This document shows positions 49,877 to 58,120 of a stretch of 64,000 bases of DNA, piece by piece (the first letter of the stretch is position 1; every line of letters begins with the position of its first letter). This DNA is from a virus. The position numbers were made by a program, and so were the translations under genes. Location of the stretch: positions 1 through 64,000 of the IMG/VR virus record IMGVR_UViG_3300012931_000002. One strand, 5' to 3'. Below the pieces are notes generated by a model. That model was not told the origin of the DNA. It worked only from the letters and a program-made list of their open reading frames with translations, and made no database searches.

Positions 49877-50865
49877 CGCGCTTCCTCCGCCGCGAGGATG
49901 AATTCGGCGGCGAGCCACGGGTTTATCGCGTTGCCAGCGCCCCTGAGCAAGCCCACGCGGTTGCGAATGGTCCCAGCATCAACCAAAGGGAAAATGCCGG
50001 GTTCAATACGCCGTGCCTTTCCGTCGGCGCAAGGAACGAAGACGCCTGCGCCCCAAGGGGCTTCCCGCGCGAGTGCGCCCACCGTTTTTCGTCGTACGCC
50101 TTCGTCGCGCTTTCGCTTCTCCAGTCCCGTGCGCAGGGGGTCGCCCAGCCCGCTAGTTGCGCGAAGTCCCGTAGGTCGTTCGCGTGTGGCCCTATCGCCC
50201 GCGCAAGCGCTTTCATCGGGTCCTTGTATTCGCCCCCTGCTTTGATCTTCGCGTACGGCGTCGGCCACCCCGCCACGAGCGCTACCGTCTTTCTTCCGTT
50301 GTCCGTATTCCCCGCTTCGTTGTAGCCCTTCCGCGCCGGCGTTCCGGCCATCGGCGTAGGCCACCCAGTGTAGTCTTTGGCGGATGTGCGGCGCGCCGAC
50401 GCCCGCAGAGCAAAGATCGGCGGCCCCGAAATCATACCCCATTCCTTCAAGGTCAGTTCGTACTCCGGCGAGCCAAAGGCGGCCATCCTTGCTCGCAACT
50501 TGCTCGCCAAAGATCGCTGGAACATTTCCGATTCGGCGCTTTCGCTCGGCGACGATCCTTCGGAATTCCGGCCATAGGTGTCTTTCGTCATCGACGCCTT
50601 TTCGATTTCCGGCCGCCGAGAACGGTTGACAGGGGCAAGACCCCGTCCAGACTTCTTCGTCTTCGGGCCATCCGGCGATTCGCAATGCGAGGGACCAGCC
50701 ACCAATTCCCGCGAAGAAGTGACACTGAGCGAAGCCTTCGAGGTCTTTCGCGCGAACTTCTTTGATCGAACGCTCATCTACTTTTCCTTTCGGGATCAAT
50801 CCGTCTTCGATCAGCGCGCGAAGCCACGACGCCGCGAACTTGTCGTTTTCGTTGTAGTAATTCAT
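49861..50865 (-). CDS. dcm: C5-cytosine DNA methyltransferase with overlapping second frame
   Basis: A 334-residue enzyme. CHFFAGIGGWSLALRIAGWP (motif I), WTGSCPCQPFSAAGNRKG (IV), FGEQVASKDG (VI, EQV in place of ENV), GAPHIRQRLHWVAYA (VIII) and LLRGAGNAINPWLAAEFI (X) are present. Between VIII and X lies a long low-complexity region (ADGRNAGAEGLQRSGEYGQR and on) that is also open in the +1 frame. Start set by the 4-base overlap with the upstream stop. Confidence 0.8.
   Translation of the reverse strand: MNYYNENDKFAASWLRALIEDGLIPKGKVDERSIKEVRAKDLEGFAQCHFFAGIGGWSLALRIAGWPEDEEVWTGSCPCQPFSAAGNRKGVDDERHLWPEFRRIVAERKRRIGNVPAIFGEQVASKDGRLWLAGVRTDLEGMGYDFGAADLCSAGVGAPHIRQRLHWVAYADGRNAGAEGLQRSGEYGQRKKDGSARGGVADAVREDQSRGRIQGPDESACAGDRATRERPTGLRATSGLGDPLRTGLEKRKRDEGVRRKTVGALAREAPWGAGVFVPCADGKARRIEPGIFPLVDAGTIRNRVGLLRGAGNAINPWLAAEFILAAEEARCAGR
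49923..50777 (-). other. Protein-like ORF overprinted on the methyltransferase (+1 frame)
   Basis: A 284-codon ORF lies wholly inside the methyltransferase gene in the +1 frame. Unlike ordinary shadow frames it reads as a known kind of protein: SLASKLRARMAAFGSPEYEL with TLKEWG, ARRTSAKDYTGWPTPMAGTP, GYNEAGNTDNGRKTVALVAG, two more GWxTP turns and a closing GVLNPAFSLWLM ending WACSG. GWPTP repeats and LNPxFSxWLMG endings occur in methyltransferase-linked phage proteins. It may be a real overlapping gene or a frame whose product is annotated by habit. Confidence 0.4.
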
Positions 50866-51254
50866 ATGAGCGCCTCGTACCATCCGTCGGCGCGCTCGAC
50901 CAAAGCCCCGGCGGCGACGAGTTCGTCTAAGCCCTTCCGAAGGCTCCGCCGCAATATTCCGGCATTCGCCGCGAGTTTGCTAGGAAGGACGTCCGACTTC
51001 GCGGCCTTGACGGCGTTAAGCAACCGCCGCTGCTCGTCCGACAACCTCGCCGGGCGCTCCTTGAGCCGCCATTCGCCCGAAGCCGTCTTGACGACCCGCC
51101 CGGCGCTTTTGAGGTCGTAGAGGACGCCGGTAACGACGCCGAAGCGCGCGTTTAGCCGCTTCGCAACGTCCATCGTCGAAAGATAGGGCAGCGGGGCGGC
51201 GGGCGACGGCGGCGCGAGCGTTGCGAGTATCCGGCAGGCAAAGGCGGTTAGCAT
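50862..51254 (-). CDS. Winged-helix DNA-binding protein
   Basis: A 130-residue protein with two winged-helix-like units: LSTMDVAKRLNARFGVVTGV with LYDLKSAGRVVK, and LSDEQRRLLNAVKAAKSDVL with LRRSLRKGLDELVAAGALVE. Each ends in a short wing (SGEWRLK, ADGWYEA). Probable transcription regulator. Overlaps its neighbours. Confidence 0.6.
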   Translation of the reverse strand: MLTAFACRILATLAPPSPAAPLPYLSTMDVAKRLNARFGVVTGVLYDLKSAGRVVKTASGEWRLKERPARLSDEQRRLLNAVKAAKSDVLPSKLAANAGILRRSLRKGLDELVAAGALVERADGWYEALI

Positions 51255-51418
51255 AGTTCGAGCATTCCTCTTAGGTTATCCGCTGCCCTAGCGAGGTCGG
51301 AGGCGGCGGCTTCGACGACCGACCGCCTTATCCGCTTGAGGACGAGCATGGCGACCAACGACCCCGCTACGCGGAGGACGCGGGTCGTTTCAGCGTCGAG
51401 GATCGCGGCGGGGCTCAA
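51248..51418 (-). CDS. Small helical protein
   Basis: A 56-residue protein (LSPAAILDAETTRVLRVAGS, then VVEAAASDLARAADNLRG). TTG start with GGAAGGA upstream, overlapping the reductase stop (TTGA); its stop overlaps the next ATG by a few bases in another frame. May be a short amphipathic or membrane-linked protein. Unknown. Confidence 0.5.
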   Translation of the reverse strand: MSPAAILDAETTRVLRVAGSLVAMLVLKRIRRSVVEAAASDLARAADNLRGMLELC

Positions 51419-53142
51419 GCGCAGTCCTTCCGACCCGTCTCGGGATCGATAGCGCAGGTTCCGCCTTCGCCTTCGTTCTTCGGGCTTTCCGCGACGAGAA
51501 GCGCCATACGGGAACCGTCGGCGTTAAAGGTTGTACACCCCTTGCCGCCGCCCTCGTAAACGCGCCGATAGATTCCAGTAAAGTCGTCCCAGGGGGTCTT
51601 CTTCGTGACGTTGACCGTTTTCGAGACGGCAGAGTCGACGTAGCGCTGGGCGGTTACGAGGACTGCGACGTGCTCGTCCGGCGTTACGTCAGCCGCGAGC
51701 TTACCCCGAACGCCGAGGAACTCCGAGCCGTAATCGCCGATCGTAGATACGACCGGCCCGTCCGGAGCATTGATCGTCCGCTTCGTCGCGTAGGCGAAGA
51801 CCGGCTCGATTCCAGAGCTTACGTTATCGGCGCAGAGGGAGATAGTCCCCGTCGGAGCAATTGAGGTAAGGTGACTATTGCGAATGCCGTCGCGCGCGAT
51901 CGCGTCGCGAACGTCTTCCGGGAGCGTCTTGACGAATTCGCCTTCGAGATACTTCGTCCTATCGAGCATCGGGAACGATCCCTTCTCCTTCGCGAGCACC
52001 GTCGACGCGCGGTAGGTCTCGTCGCGAATCGCTTCGAGGATTTGTGCTTCGAGCGCGAGGAAGCCGGAAGAGCCGTAATCGTGGCCGCAGGATTCGAGCG
52101 CGTTCGCGAGTCCGGTAACGCCGAGACCCATACGCCGCTTCGCGAGCGCCTCCGCCTTCTGCGCCGGAAGCGGATAGTTCGTACGGTCGGTGACGTTGTC
52201 CATCGCGCGGACGATCGTCGGAACGTCGGAGCGGAGTTGGTCGAAGTCGAAGTAGTATTCATCACTATCTGCGGAAGGGTCCACCAGCTTCTTCCGCAGA
52301 TACTGAACGAGGTTAAACGACCCGAGCAAGCACGCGCCGTACGGAGGGAGTGGCTGTTCGCCACATGGGTTCGTAGCCGCGATCGTCTCGCAGTACCAAA
52401 GGTTGTTCATCCTATTGACGGTGTCGATAAATAACACTCCTGGTTCGGCATAATCCCAGGTACTTCGCATGATCTTTTCCCAAAGATCGACGGCGCGGAT
52501 TTCACGGTAGGTCGTTCCTCCAAAAGAGAGAGGAAAGAGGGAGTCGTTCGCGACGGCTTCCATGAACTTGTCCGTTACCGCGACCGACACGTTGAATCCT
52601 TCGAGCGCGCCCTTCTTCTTCTTCGCGTTCACGAAGACCTCGACGTCGGGATGATCGACGCGGAGGACCGCCATCTGCGCTCCCCGGCGGTGGCCGGAAG
52701 ACGCGACGCCGAGCCCGACGGTGTTGAAGTACTCCATGAACGAGACCGGCCCCGTCGCGTAGGTCTCGATCTTCTTTACGCGGTCGCCATGCGGGCGGAT
52801 CGTCGAGAAGTCGTAGCCGATTCCGCCGCCGAGCTTCGAAGTCGCGGCGGCTTCGAGGAGGCGCATCATGATACTTCCGTCGCCTTCGACGAGCGAATCC
52901 TCGATCGTTCCCGATACCATGCAGTTAAAGGCAGTAGTCTGCCGCGTTGCCCCGATCGCCCCCTGTATTCTCCCGCCGGGAAGAAAGCGCTGCGCAAGGC
53001 AGACGTCACGGATCGCGTGATAGTGATGTCCATCGTCCGCGAGCCCGAAGGCGAAGCGGTTTACCGATTCTTCAAAGTCCTCGCCGGGCGAGCGGTACTT
53101 CATCGCGTGTAGGCTATCGGCGGCTTCCGTTCTGGGGGTCAT
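51415..53142 (-). CDS. nrdJ: Class II (B12-dependent) ribonucleotide reductase
   Basis: A 575-residue reductase that makes dNTPs without oxygen-dependent radical subunits. Seen are FNCMVSGTIEDSLVEG (redox/first active Cys), KLGGGIGYDFSTIRPHG, ATNPCGEQPLPPYGACLLGS (thiyl radical Cys and Glu) and SIAPTGTISLCADNVSSGIE (substrate site). No N-terminal ATP cone is present, as in short phage NrdJ, and the end has an accessory Cys-rich tail. It needs adenosylcobalamin from the host. No NrdB-type gene is nearby, supporting class II. Confidence 0.85.
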   Translation of the reverse strand: MTPRTEAADSLHAMKYRSPGEDFEESVNRFAFGLADDGHHYHAIRDVCLAQRFLPGGRIQGAIGATRQTTAFNCMVSGTIEDSLVEGDGSIMMRLLEAAATSKLGGGIGYDFSTIRPHGDRVKKIETYATGPVSFMEYFNTVGLGVASSGHRRGAQMAVLRVDHPDVEVFVNAKKKKGALEGFNVSVAVTDKFMEAVANDSLFPLSFGGTTYREIRAVDLWEKIMRSTWDYAEPGVLFIDTVNRMNNLWYCETIAATNPCGEQPLPPYGACLLGSFNLVQYLRKKLVDPSADSDEYYFDFDQLRSDVPTIVRAMDNVTDRTNYPLPAQKAEALAKRRMGLGVTGLANALESCGHDYGSSGFLALEAQILEAIRDETYRASTVLAKEKGSFPMLDRTKYLEGEFVKTLPEDVRDAIARDGIRNSHLTSIAPTGTISLCADNVSSGIEPVFAYATKRTINAPDGPVVSTIGDYGSEFLGVRGKLAADVTPDEHVAVLVTAQRYVDSAVSKTVNVTKKTPWDDFTGIYRRVYEGGGKGCTTFNADGSRMALLVAESPKNEGEGGTCAIDPETGRKDCA

Positions 53143-53981
53143 TTCGGTCCTAACTCCTTCGTAAATAGCTTCGTCAATTCTTCGGAATACGCAAGGACAT
53201 ACGACGTATGATTATAGTGCTTCGCCTTCTCGGCTCGCGCCCAAAGGTTCCGAACGCCTACGGTCGAAACCGCGGCGAGAACTCCGGCGGAATCCTTCGC
53301 CCACTTCGGCGCGTCCCAGAGGACCGCCGCCGTCGCCTTGATCAGGGGGCTCTTGAGCATGCTTGGGTTTCCGTCGCCGGTTTCGACGACCGTTCGGAGC
53401 GCGAGTTCGGTCGCGGCGTGGCCGTAGCGCTTGAACGTTGTCTCAATCGCGTCGATCGCGACAGTCTCTCCGCGAAGATAGTTCTTCGCCGCCTTCGGCG
53501 TCTTGAGAACGCGAACGCCGACGGCGTCTAGCATACGGGACAATAGGATCGCGTCGTAATCTCCTGCGACGACGCGCGCAGCCCAAATCTGGGTTGGTAA
53601 TATTGCCGTAACCGCGCCATTGATTACCGCGAACGCCTTCGCTTCGTCGCTCGGGGACCCGTTGATAATCAGCGCCGGGACCTTCTCGATTCCGCCGTGC
53701 GTAAGCGCGGCTATTGCGCGGTGCTGTCCGTCAATAACCGCGAACCGCCCGCCTTGTCGCCGCGCGACAACAACCGGGGAAAAGAGCGCCCACGAGAAGT
53801 TCTCGATAACCTGCCGAATGTTCTTTTCGCCGCGGTCGTTGATCGGGCGCTGATATTTCGGATCGATAAAGAGGTCCGAGACAGGAACCCAGGCAAGTTC
53901 ACCGACGGCGTCCGTAGGCGCGGGATTCGGAAAGGGTGGTGCGAACGCGATTTCGGAAAGCGGCAAAAGGTCGTCGGTCAT
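53139..53981 (-). CDS. ParB/Srx-fold protein
   Basis: A 280-residue protein with LAWVPVSDLFIDPKYQRPIN, then FSPVVVARRQGGRFAVIDGQ and HRAIAALTHGG, the ParB N-terminal (ParB/Srx) fold with the GQHR motif. The C-terminal part is helical. In phages such proteins may act as DNA-binding CTPases or nucleases in segregation or defence evasion. Start set by a 4-base overlap with the upstream regulator gene. Confidence 0.7.
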   Translation of the reverse strand: MTDDLLPLSEIAFAPPFPNPAPTDAVGELAWVPVSDLFIDPKYQRPINDRGEKNIRQVIENFSWALFSPVVVARRQGGRFAVIDGQHRAIAALTHGGIEKVPALIINGSPSDEAKAFAVINGAVTAILPTQIWAARVVAGDYDAILLSRMLDAVGVRVLKTPKAAKNYLRGETVAIDAIETTFKRYGHAATELALRTVVETGDGNPSMLKSPLIKATAAVLWDAPKWAKDSAGVLAAVSTVGVRNLWARAEKAKHYNHTSYVLAYSEELTKLFTKELGPK

Positions 53982-54337
53982 TCGGTTAGTTCCTTCATAG
54001 GCTCGACGAGGCGGTAACCGCGGCCCCATACCGTCGCGATTTCCAGCCCGAGCGGAATCAGCTTCTTTCTGAGATGGCAAACGTAGACGTCTACGATCTT
54101 CGTGCCGCTAGGAACGTCTTCTTCCGCCGCGACGAGCTGATACATGCGGTCGAATAGCGCATCCTTACTCGCTACCATACCAGCCTTGTCGAGGAGGAAT
54201 CGGAAAAGTTCGAATTCCGTCGACGTCAGGTTACGGATCATCTTTCCGCCGAAGCGGATTTCGCCACGATCGGAGTCGGCGACGATCCCGCCGTATTCGG
54301 GGAGTACTTGCCCGCAACAGGAGCAGCGCTTTTCCAT
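53978..54337 (-). CDS. OmpR/PhoB-type winged-helix regulator with CxxC start
   Basis: A 119-residue protein. KRCSCCGQVLP forms an N-terminal zinc knuckle; the rest is a trans-regulatory C domain: MIRNLTSTEFELFRFLLDKA, then KIVDVYVCHLRKKLIPLGLE and IATVWGRGYRL (the recognition helix and wing). No receiver domain is present, so activity would be constitutive or set by partners. Likely regulator of phage or host genes. Confidence 0.75.
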   Translation of the reverse strand: MEKRCSCCGQVLPEYGGIVADSDRGEIRFGGKMIRNLTSTEFELFRFLLDKAGMVASKDALFDRMYQLVAAEEDVPSGTKIVDVYVCHLRKKLIPLGLEIATVWGRGYRLVEPMKELTE

Positions 54338-54338
54338 C

Positions 54339-55937
54339 CTACATCTCCGGTCCCGACGGCGTCCGCGGAACGTCGTGCTCTTCGGCTTGCTCGGGGAAGG
54401 CGGCTACGGACCAGAAGTCCGTGACCTTTCTCTTCAGCGGCATCTCGTGGTGCTCGGCGCCGCCCTTCCGAAGCCATCGCCACGCGTCGCGCTCGGAGAA
54501 GCCGGAGAAGCGGTGCGCGGAGAGGTAGGCGAAGAAGTCGGTCGAGCGGAAGTAGACGCGCCCCGCTTCCGCGCCCTTGAAGGCTTTGCCCGCGAGGTCC
54601 GTGTGCGCCTTGCCGAGCAGGATTTCGTCGAGCGTCCGCGCGCGGGCCTTGCCGGTGCAGAAGTTCGCGAGGTGTGCCCAGAACTGACCCTCGCGCGTTC
54701 CGTCTACGGGAACTTCGACGACCTTCGCGCGCGCGAGGCGGTCCCTTATCATCTTCGCCCATTCGTCGGGGTCGATCATGTTCGGCCACTTCGTCAGCTT
54801 CTCCATGACCGTCATTCGAAACTTCCGCTGATCGGCGAGGTCGGACGTCGCGCACTCGATCTCGGCGCCGTCGACGGTGAAGACCCACGTCACCGGGTCG
54901 GTCAGGACCTTGACGAGTTCGCCGTAGGTCACGCCCGGATCGGAAGGCCCGCCGACGCCGAAGTCGCGCTTGAGGCACGCTGTTTTGTTGCACGCCGAGT
55001 GAAGCGGGTCGTTTCGGCACTGATACTGGTACTTCTTCTTCTTGACCGACTTGACGATCGTCGCGACGTCCTTCGGGCCGAGGCCGAGGCCCGCCCACGC
55101 GGCGTTGTGCTTTTCGATCTGCGAATCCCAGTCGTCGCCGAAGCGCTTCTTCAGGTAAACCGCGACGTTGAAGAGCCCGTTATTTCCCCAATCGCCGAAT
55201 CCCTTCTGCGACAAGGTGACGAGGCACGGCGGCGCGCCGCGGAGCATCTCGTCCTCGTCGGCGAGCGCGGGCAATTCGAACGCGCGAAGCTCATCGACGG
55301 TCAAGGCTACGGCGTCGACGGCTTCGATGAACTCGTCGACGCTCATCGCCGAACCGTCGGGCTTCAGCGCGTAGCGGACGGAGCGGTTTCCTCCGGAATA
55401 TGGAACGTTTATCCAGGAGCCGTCGGATATCGGCGCGAGCTTGACCTGCTTCGGGAACACCTCGATTCCGGGATAGCCCAAAGCCGAGGCCCATTCGGTC
55501 AGCTTGTCGCGCACGAGCGCGGCGGGAGCCGGTTCCTTCAGGAAGACGTAGCCGTGCGCGCCGGCCGACTTCGACCGGCATAGGAGGACCGGGAGCTTCA
55601 GCTTCTGCGTCGCCGCGAGGAGCTTGCTCAGGTCGAGGGGGTAGACGTCGACGTCGAAGGCGCCGAAGACGACGGTGTCGTCCTCGCGGATCGGCACTAT
55701 GCCGAGGCCGAGCGCGCCGGTCATGGGCTCGTCGGTTTCCTCGTTCCGAACGTTCGCGGGCTTTCCGGAAAGGTGGTCCTCCCAGAGCGCGAGGGTCACC
55801 GGCGCCTTAGCCGTCCACGCGCGGCCGAGGACCTTCCCCTCCGCGTTCGGCTTCGCGCCGACGGGGACGACGTAGCGCCCCGACGAGCGTTCGAGCCCGG
55901 CGAATATTTTGGCGAAGCGTTCGGCGGCGTGGGTCAA
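54339..55937 (-). CDS. TOTE-type archaeo-eukaryotic primase
   Basis: A 532-residue primase-polymerase. The AEP core shows VVFGAFDVDVYPLDLSKLL (metal-binding DxD), LPVLLCRSKSAGAHGYVFLK and GIEVFPKQVKLAPISDGSWI, a pattern of the TOTE conflict-system primase domain. After about residue 300 is a Cys-rich segment (QYQCRNDPLHSACNK), then a C-terminal helical region. It probably primes phage replication, next to the DHH and ssDNA-binding genes. Confidence 0.75.
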   Translation of the reverse strand: MTHAAERFAKIFAGLERSSGRYVVPVGAKPNAEGKVLGRAWTAKAPVTLALWEDHLSGKPANVRNEETDEPMTGALGLGIVPIREDDTVVFGAFDVDVYPLDLSKLLAATQKLKLPVLLCRSKSAGAHGYVFLKEPAPAALVRDKLTEWASALGYPGIEVFPKQVKLAPISDGSWINVPYSGGNRSVRYALKPDGSAMSVDEFIEAVDAVALTVDELRAFELPALADEDEMLRGAPPCLVTLSQKGFGDWGNNGLFNVAVYLKKRFGDDWDSQIEKHNAAWAGLGLGPKDVATIVKSVKKKKYQYQCRNDPLHSACNKTACLKRDFGVGGPSDPGVTYGELVKVLTDPVTWVFTVDGAEIECATSDLADQRKFRMTVMEKLTKWPNMIDPDEWAKMIRDRLARAKVVEVPVDGTREGQFWAHLANFCTGKARARTLDEILLGKAHTDLAGKAFKGAEAGRVYFRSTDFFAYLSAHRFSGFSERDAWRWLRKGGAEHHEMPLKRKVTDFWSVAAFPEQAEEHDVPRTPSGPEM

Positions 55938-55953
55938 GGAATCAACAATCTAA

Positions 55954-56835
55954 TTAAACTTTATGATGAACCGGCGCGCTCGTCGTAAACCCGGCGGCGT
56001 TCTTATGGCCTCCGCCACCGAAGCTCTTCGCGACCGCGGAAACGTCAAAGTCACCGCGCGAGCGAAGCGAATACTGCCAGCGATCCGGAGCGACCTCGAA
56101 GTAACAAGCGCCGAAGTCCACCCCCTGGCCTTCGGCAAGTTCGCCTGCGACTTCGGACGCCGCGAAGTATGGTGCGTTAGCGATAGCAATCCTCGACGTA
56201 GCCGCGCTATCACCGCCGTCGTCCCATAAGATTACCGCGCGATACGCCGACCGTTTAAGTTCTTCGACGCGAAGGCGGTAGTAGCGCTGAATCGCTTTTC
56301 CTTCCGCGATCAGGGGGGCCGGACCGGAAGCGACGAGCGCGTCCCATATATAGAAGTCTTGTGGATACGAGCGGAGCGCGATCGTAAATTCATCTCCGCA
56401 AGGAAGTGCCTTTCGCCAGAGGTCGCGATCTTCGACGTAATCTATAAAATCCGGGCACGTAGAAGTCGGATGGAAGAAGGCCCAAGCGAGGCTCGCACCA
56501 CTACGGTTCATATCAAATAACGCGGCGGCGCCTTCGCCTTTTTCTGCCCATCTACCGAACGATCCTGGATTTGGTAGTCCCGCGAGGTCTTCCGCCGCCG
56601 TCTTATGGTGATCAAGGATAAGGACGGAAAGGGCAGCCTCCGCCATCATTTCGAGGACGGGCCGTTTATAGCTAAAGTCGACGAGGACGACGTGGCGACC
56701 GGCGACATCCGGCGGAGGATTACCGTAGACACCAGCGTAAAATTCGAACATATCCGGCGGCATCGCCGCGCGGAGAGCCCAGGCCGCCGCGAAGCCGTCG
56801 TCGCATCCGCCGTGGTATATACATAAAGGTTTCAT
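55954..56835 (-). CDS. DHH-DHHA1 family phosphoesterase
   Basis: A 293-residue phosphoesterase. CIYHGGCDDGFAAAWALRAA (motif I), VVLVDFSYKR (II), LSVLILDHHKTAAED (DHH motif III) and SFGGGGHKNAAGFTTSA (DHHA1 GGGH) are in order. Relatives degrade short RNAs, pApA-type nucleotides or ssDNA (RecJ-like). Substrate cannot be set from sequence. Located between primase and ssDNA-binding genes. Confidence 0.8.
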   Translation of the reverse strand: MKPLCIYHGGCDDGFAAAWALRAAMPPDMFEFYAGVYGNPPPDVAGRHVVLVDFSYKRPVLEMMAEAALSVLILDHHKTAAEDLAGLPNPGSFGRWAEKGEGAAALFDMNRSGASLAWAFFHPTSTCPDFIDYVEDRDLWRKALPCGDEFTIALRSYPQDFYIWDALVASGPAPLIAEGKAIQRYYRLRVEELKRSAYRAVILWDDGGDSAATSRIAIANAPYFAASEVAGELAEGQGVDFGACYFEVAPDRWQYSLRSRGDFDVSAVAKSFGGGGHKNAAGFTTSAPVHHKV

Positions 56836-56887
56836 GGTTCGCCCTTTAGAAGCGGGAGAGGACCTTAAGCCCTCTCCCGCGGTCGCT

Positions 56888-57820
56888 CTACATTTCGACT
56901 TCGTCTTCCGGCTTCGGCGCTTCTTCGGCCGCCGTCGAGTAGTCGACTTCGGCCTTACCGGCTTCGACGAACTTGCAGAACTCCTTGCCCATCGCGTAGA
57001 GCGGGTCCTTCATGCTGACGAAGGACTTGATCGGGAGGTCGTCGGAACCGTCCGGCTTCTTCGCGAGGAGGCCTATGACGTAGCCCTTGAACGAGCCCTT
57101 CTTGTTCTTTTCCTGGGCCGTCGTCATTATCCACTTGTGCGCCCAGAACGGCGGCTTGACGATCGAGCCGTCGGCAACGCGGTACTCAAAACTGTCCGCG
57201 CGATCGACGAGGGCCTGATACTTACCGATCTGCATACTGGAGAAGCTAACGACCGCCCGAAACTTCGCGCCGGTCTCGGGATCGATCAGAATCGCGTAGA
57301 TTTCGAAGCTCTCGACGATTTCGGTCCCGTCGAGGGCCTGCCCGGTCTGGTCGCGCTTCGTGACGTTGTAAGAAAGCTTGCCGAACTTCCCCTGCTTCGC
57401 GCGAAGCATCAGCACGATCGGATCGTCGGGCTTCCGGACGCCGACGAAGCCGGAGCCGATCGCGCGCGGGATGTACTCGATGTACTTATGATCGCGAGCG
57501 CACGGGATCATGATCAGCGACTTGTAGAGCTGCTTCGTCGCCGTGTTGATGAAGAGCCCCGCCTTCGCGTTCGGCATGAACTTCGTGTTGCCTTCCTCGC
57601 ACTCCGGCGAGTTCGTCTGGAGGATGCGGACGAACGGGACCTTCCGCTCGTTCGGGTCGATGTTCGAAATACCGGCCCCCCTGTCCTCCTCGTCGATTTC
57701 GACGACGGCGAGTTCGGTTCCGTAGTGCTGCGCGGCAAGTTCGGTGCCGGGAGCTTTTTCTTCAGGGGCAGGGGGGCTCTTCGGGTCTTTGCTGTTATTT
57801 TTGATGTCGTCTTTGCTCAT
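56888..57820 (-). CDS. Probable ssDNA-binding / replication accessory protein
   Basis: A 310-residue protein (an ATG five codons earlier at 57835 is possible; neither has a strong ribosome site). The N-terminus is disordered and acidic. The centre is beta rich (KVPFVRILQTNSPECEEGN, IVESFEIYAILIDPETGAKF) as in a conserved phage family often placed with primase and polymerase genes. The C-terminus is acidic and ends DEVEM, like the hydrophobic-tipped acidic tails of SSB proteins. Function by position and tail. Confidence 0.5.
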   Translation of the reverse strand: MSKDDIKNNSKDPKSPPAPEEKAPGTELAAQHYGTELAVVEIDEEDRGAGISNIDPNERKVPFVRILQTNSPECEEGNTKFMPNAKAGLFINTATKQLYKSLIMIPCARDHKYIEYIPRAIGSGFVGVRKPDDPIVLMLRAKQGKFGKLSYNVTKRDQTGQALDGTEIVESFEIYAILIDPETGAKFRAVVSFSSMQIGKYQALVDRADSFEYRVADGSIVKPPFWAHKWIMTTAQEKNKKGSFKGYVIGLLAKKPDGSDDLPIKSFVSMKDPLYAMGKEFCKFVEAGKAEVDYSTAAEEAPKPEDEVEM

Positions 57821-57840
57821 TGTGTTTTCTCTCATCTTTG

Positions 57841-58120
57841 GTCTGCCGGTGCTTGAAAGCCTCGACCGGCGGCGGGGCGGTTCCCGTTAGGGAATCTCCG
57901 AATTTGGTGCCGGTCTCTCCCGGCTTGTCTCGACTACGGCTGACCGCAGAACTTCCTCTCAGTTATTCCGCCTTCCAGTCTGTTACCCTACCGACCTAGC
58001 TGGCCGTCGTTCACCGTGGCATATCGCGGGCAGTACGCGTCCCCGGTATTAGCCGACGTATCTCCGGGGCTTTGGCTCCATCACGCTCCGTAGCGCTGTA
58101 GGATCGGCGTCAAGTATTCC
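57841..58120 (-). ncRNA. 280-base structured non-coding region
   Basis: No credible gene fits this gap, long for this genome. On the minus strand it has several strong hairpins: CCCCGG/CCGGGG around a 17-base loop, GCCGG-GAGAGA-CCGGC, TTCCC-TAAC-GGGAA and GCCGGT/ACCGGC with a 14-base loop. A stretch GGCCAGCTAGGTCGGTAG looks like a tRNA D-arm, but no acceptor stem or TPsiC arm could be matched, so I do not call a tRNA. It may be a leader RNA, small RNA or replication-linked element. Confidence 0.45.

Noticed and set aside
54144-55583. A long plus-strand ORF (479 codons) opposite the primase gene
   Set aside because: It mirrors the GC-rich codon pattern of the minus-strand primase, has no recognisable motif and lacks a ribosome site.
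56834-57856. A 340-codon plus-strand ORF opposite the ssDNA-binding candidate
   Set aside because: Antisense to a coherent minus-strand operon and with shadow-like composition.
57961-58020. A tRNA gene, because of a D-arm-like string
   Set aside because: No matching acceptor stem, 7-base anticodon loop with T33 or TPsiC arm could be found.
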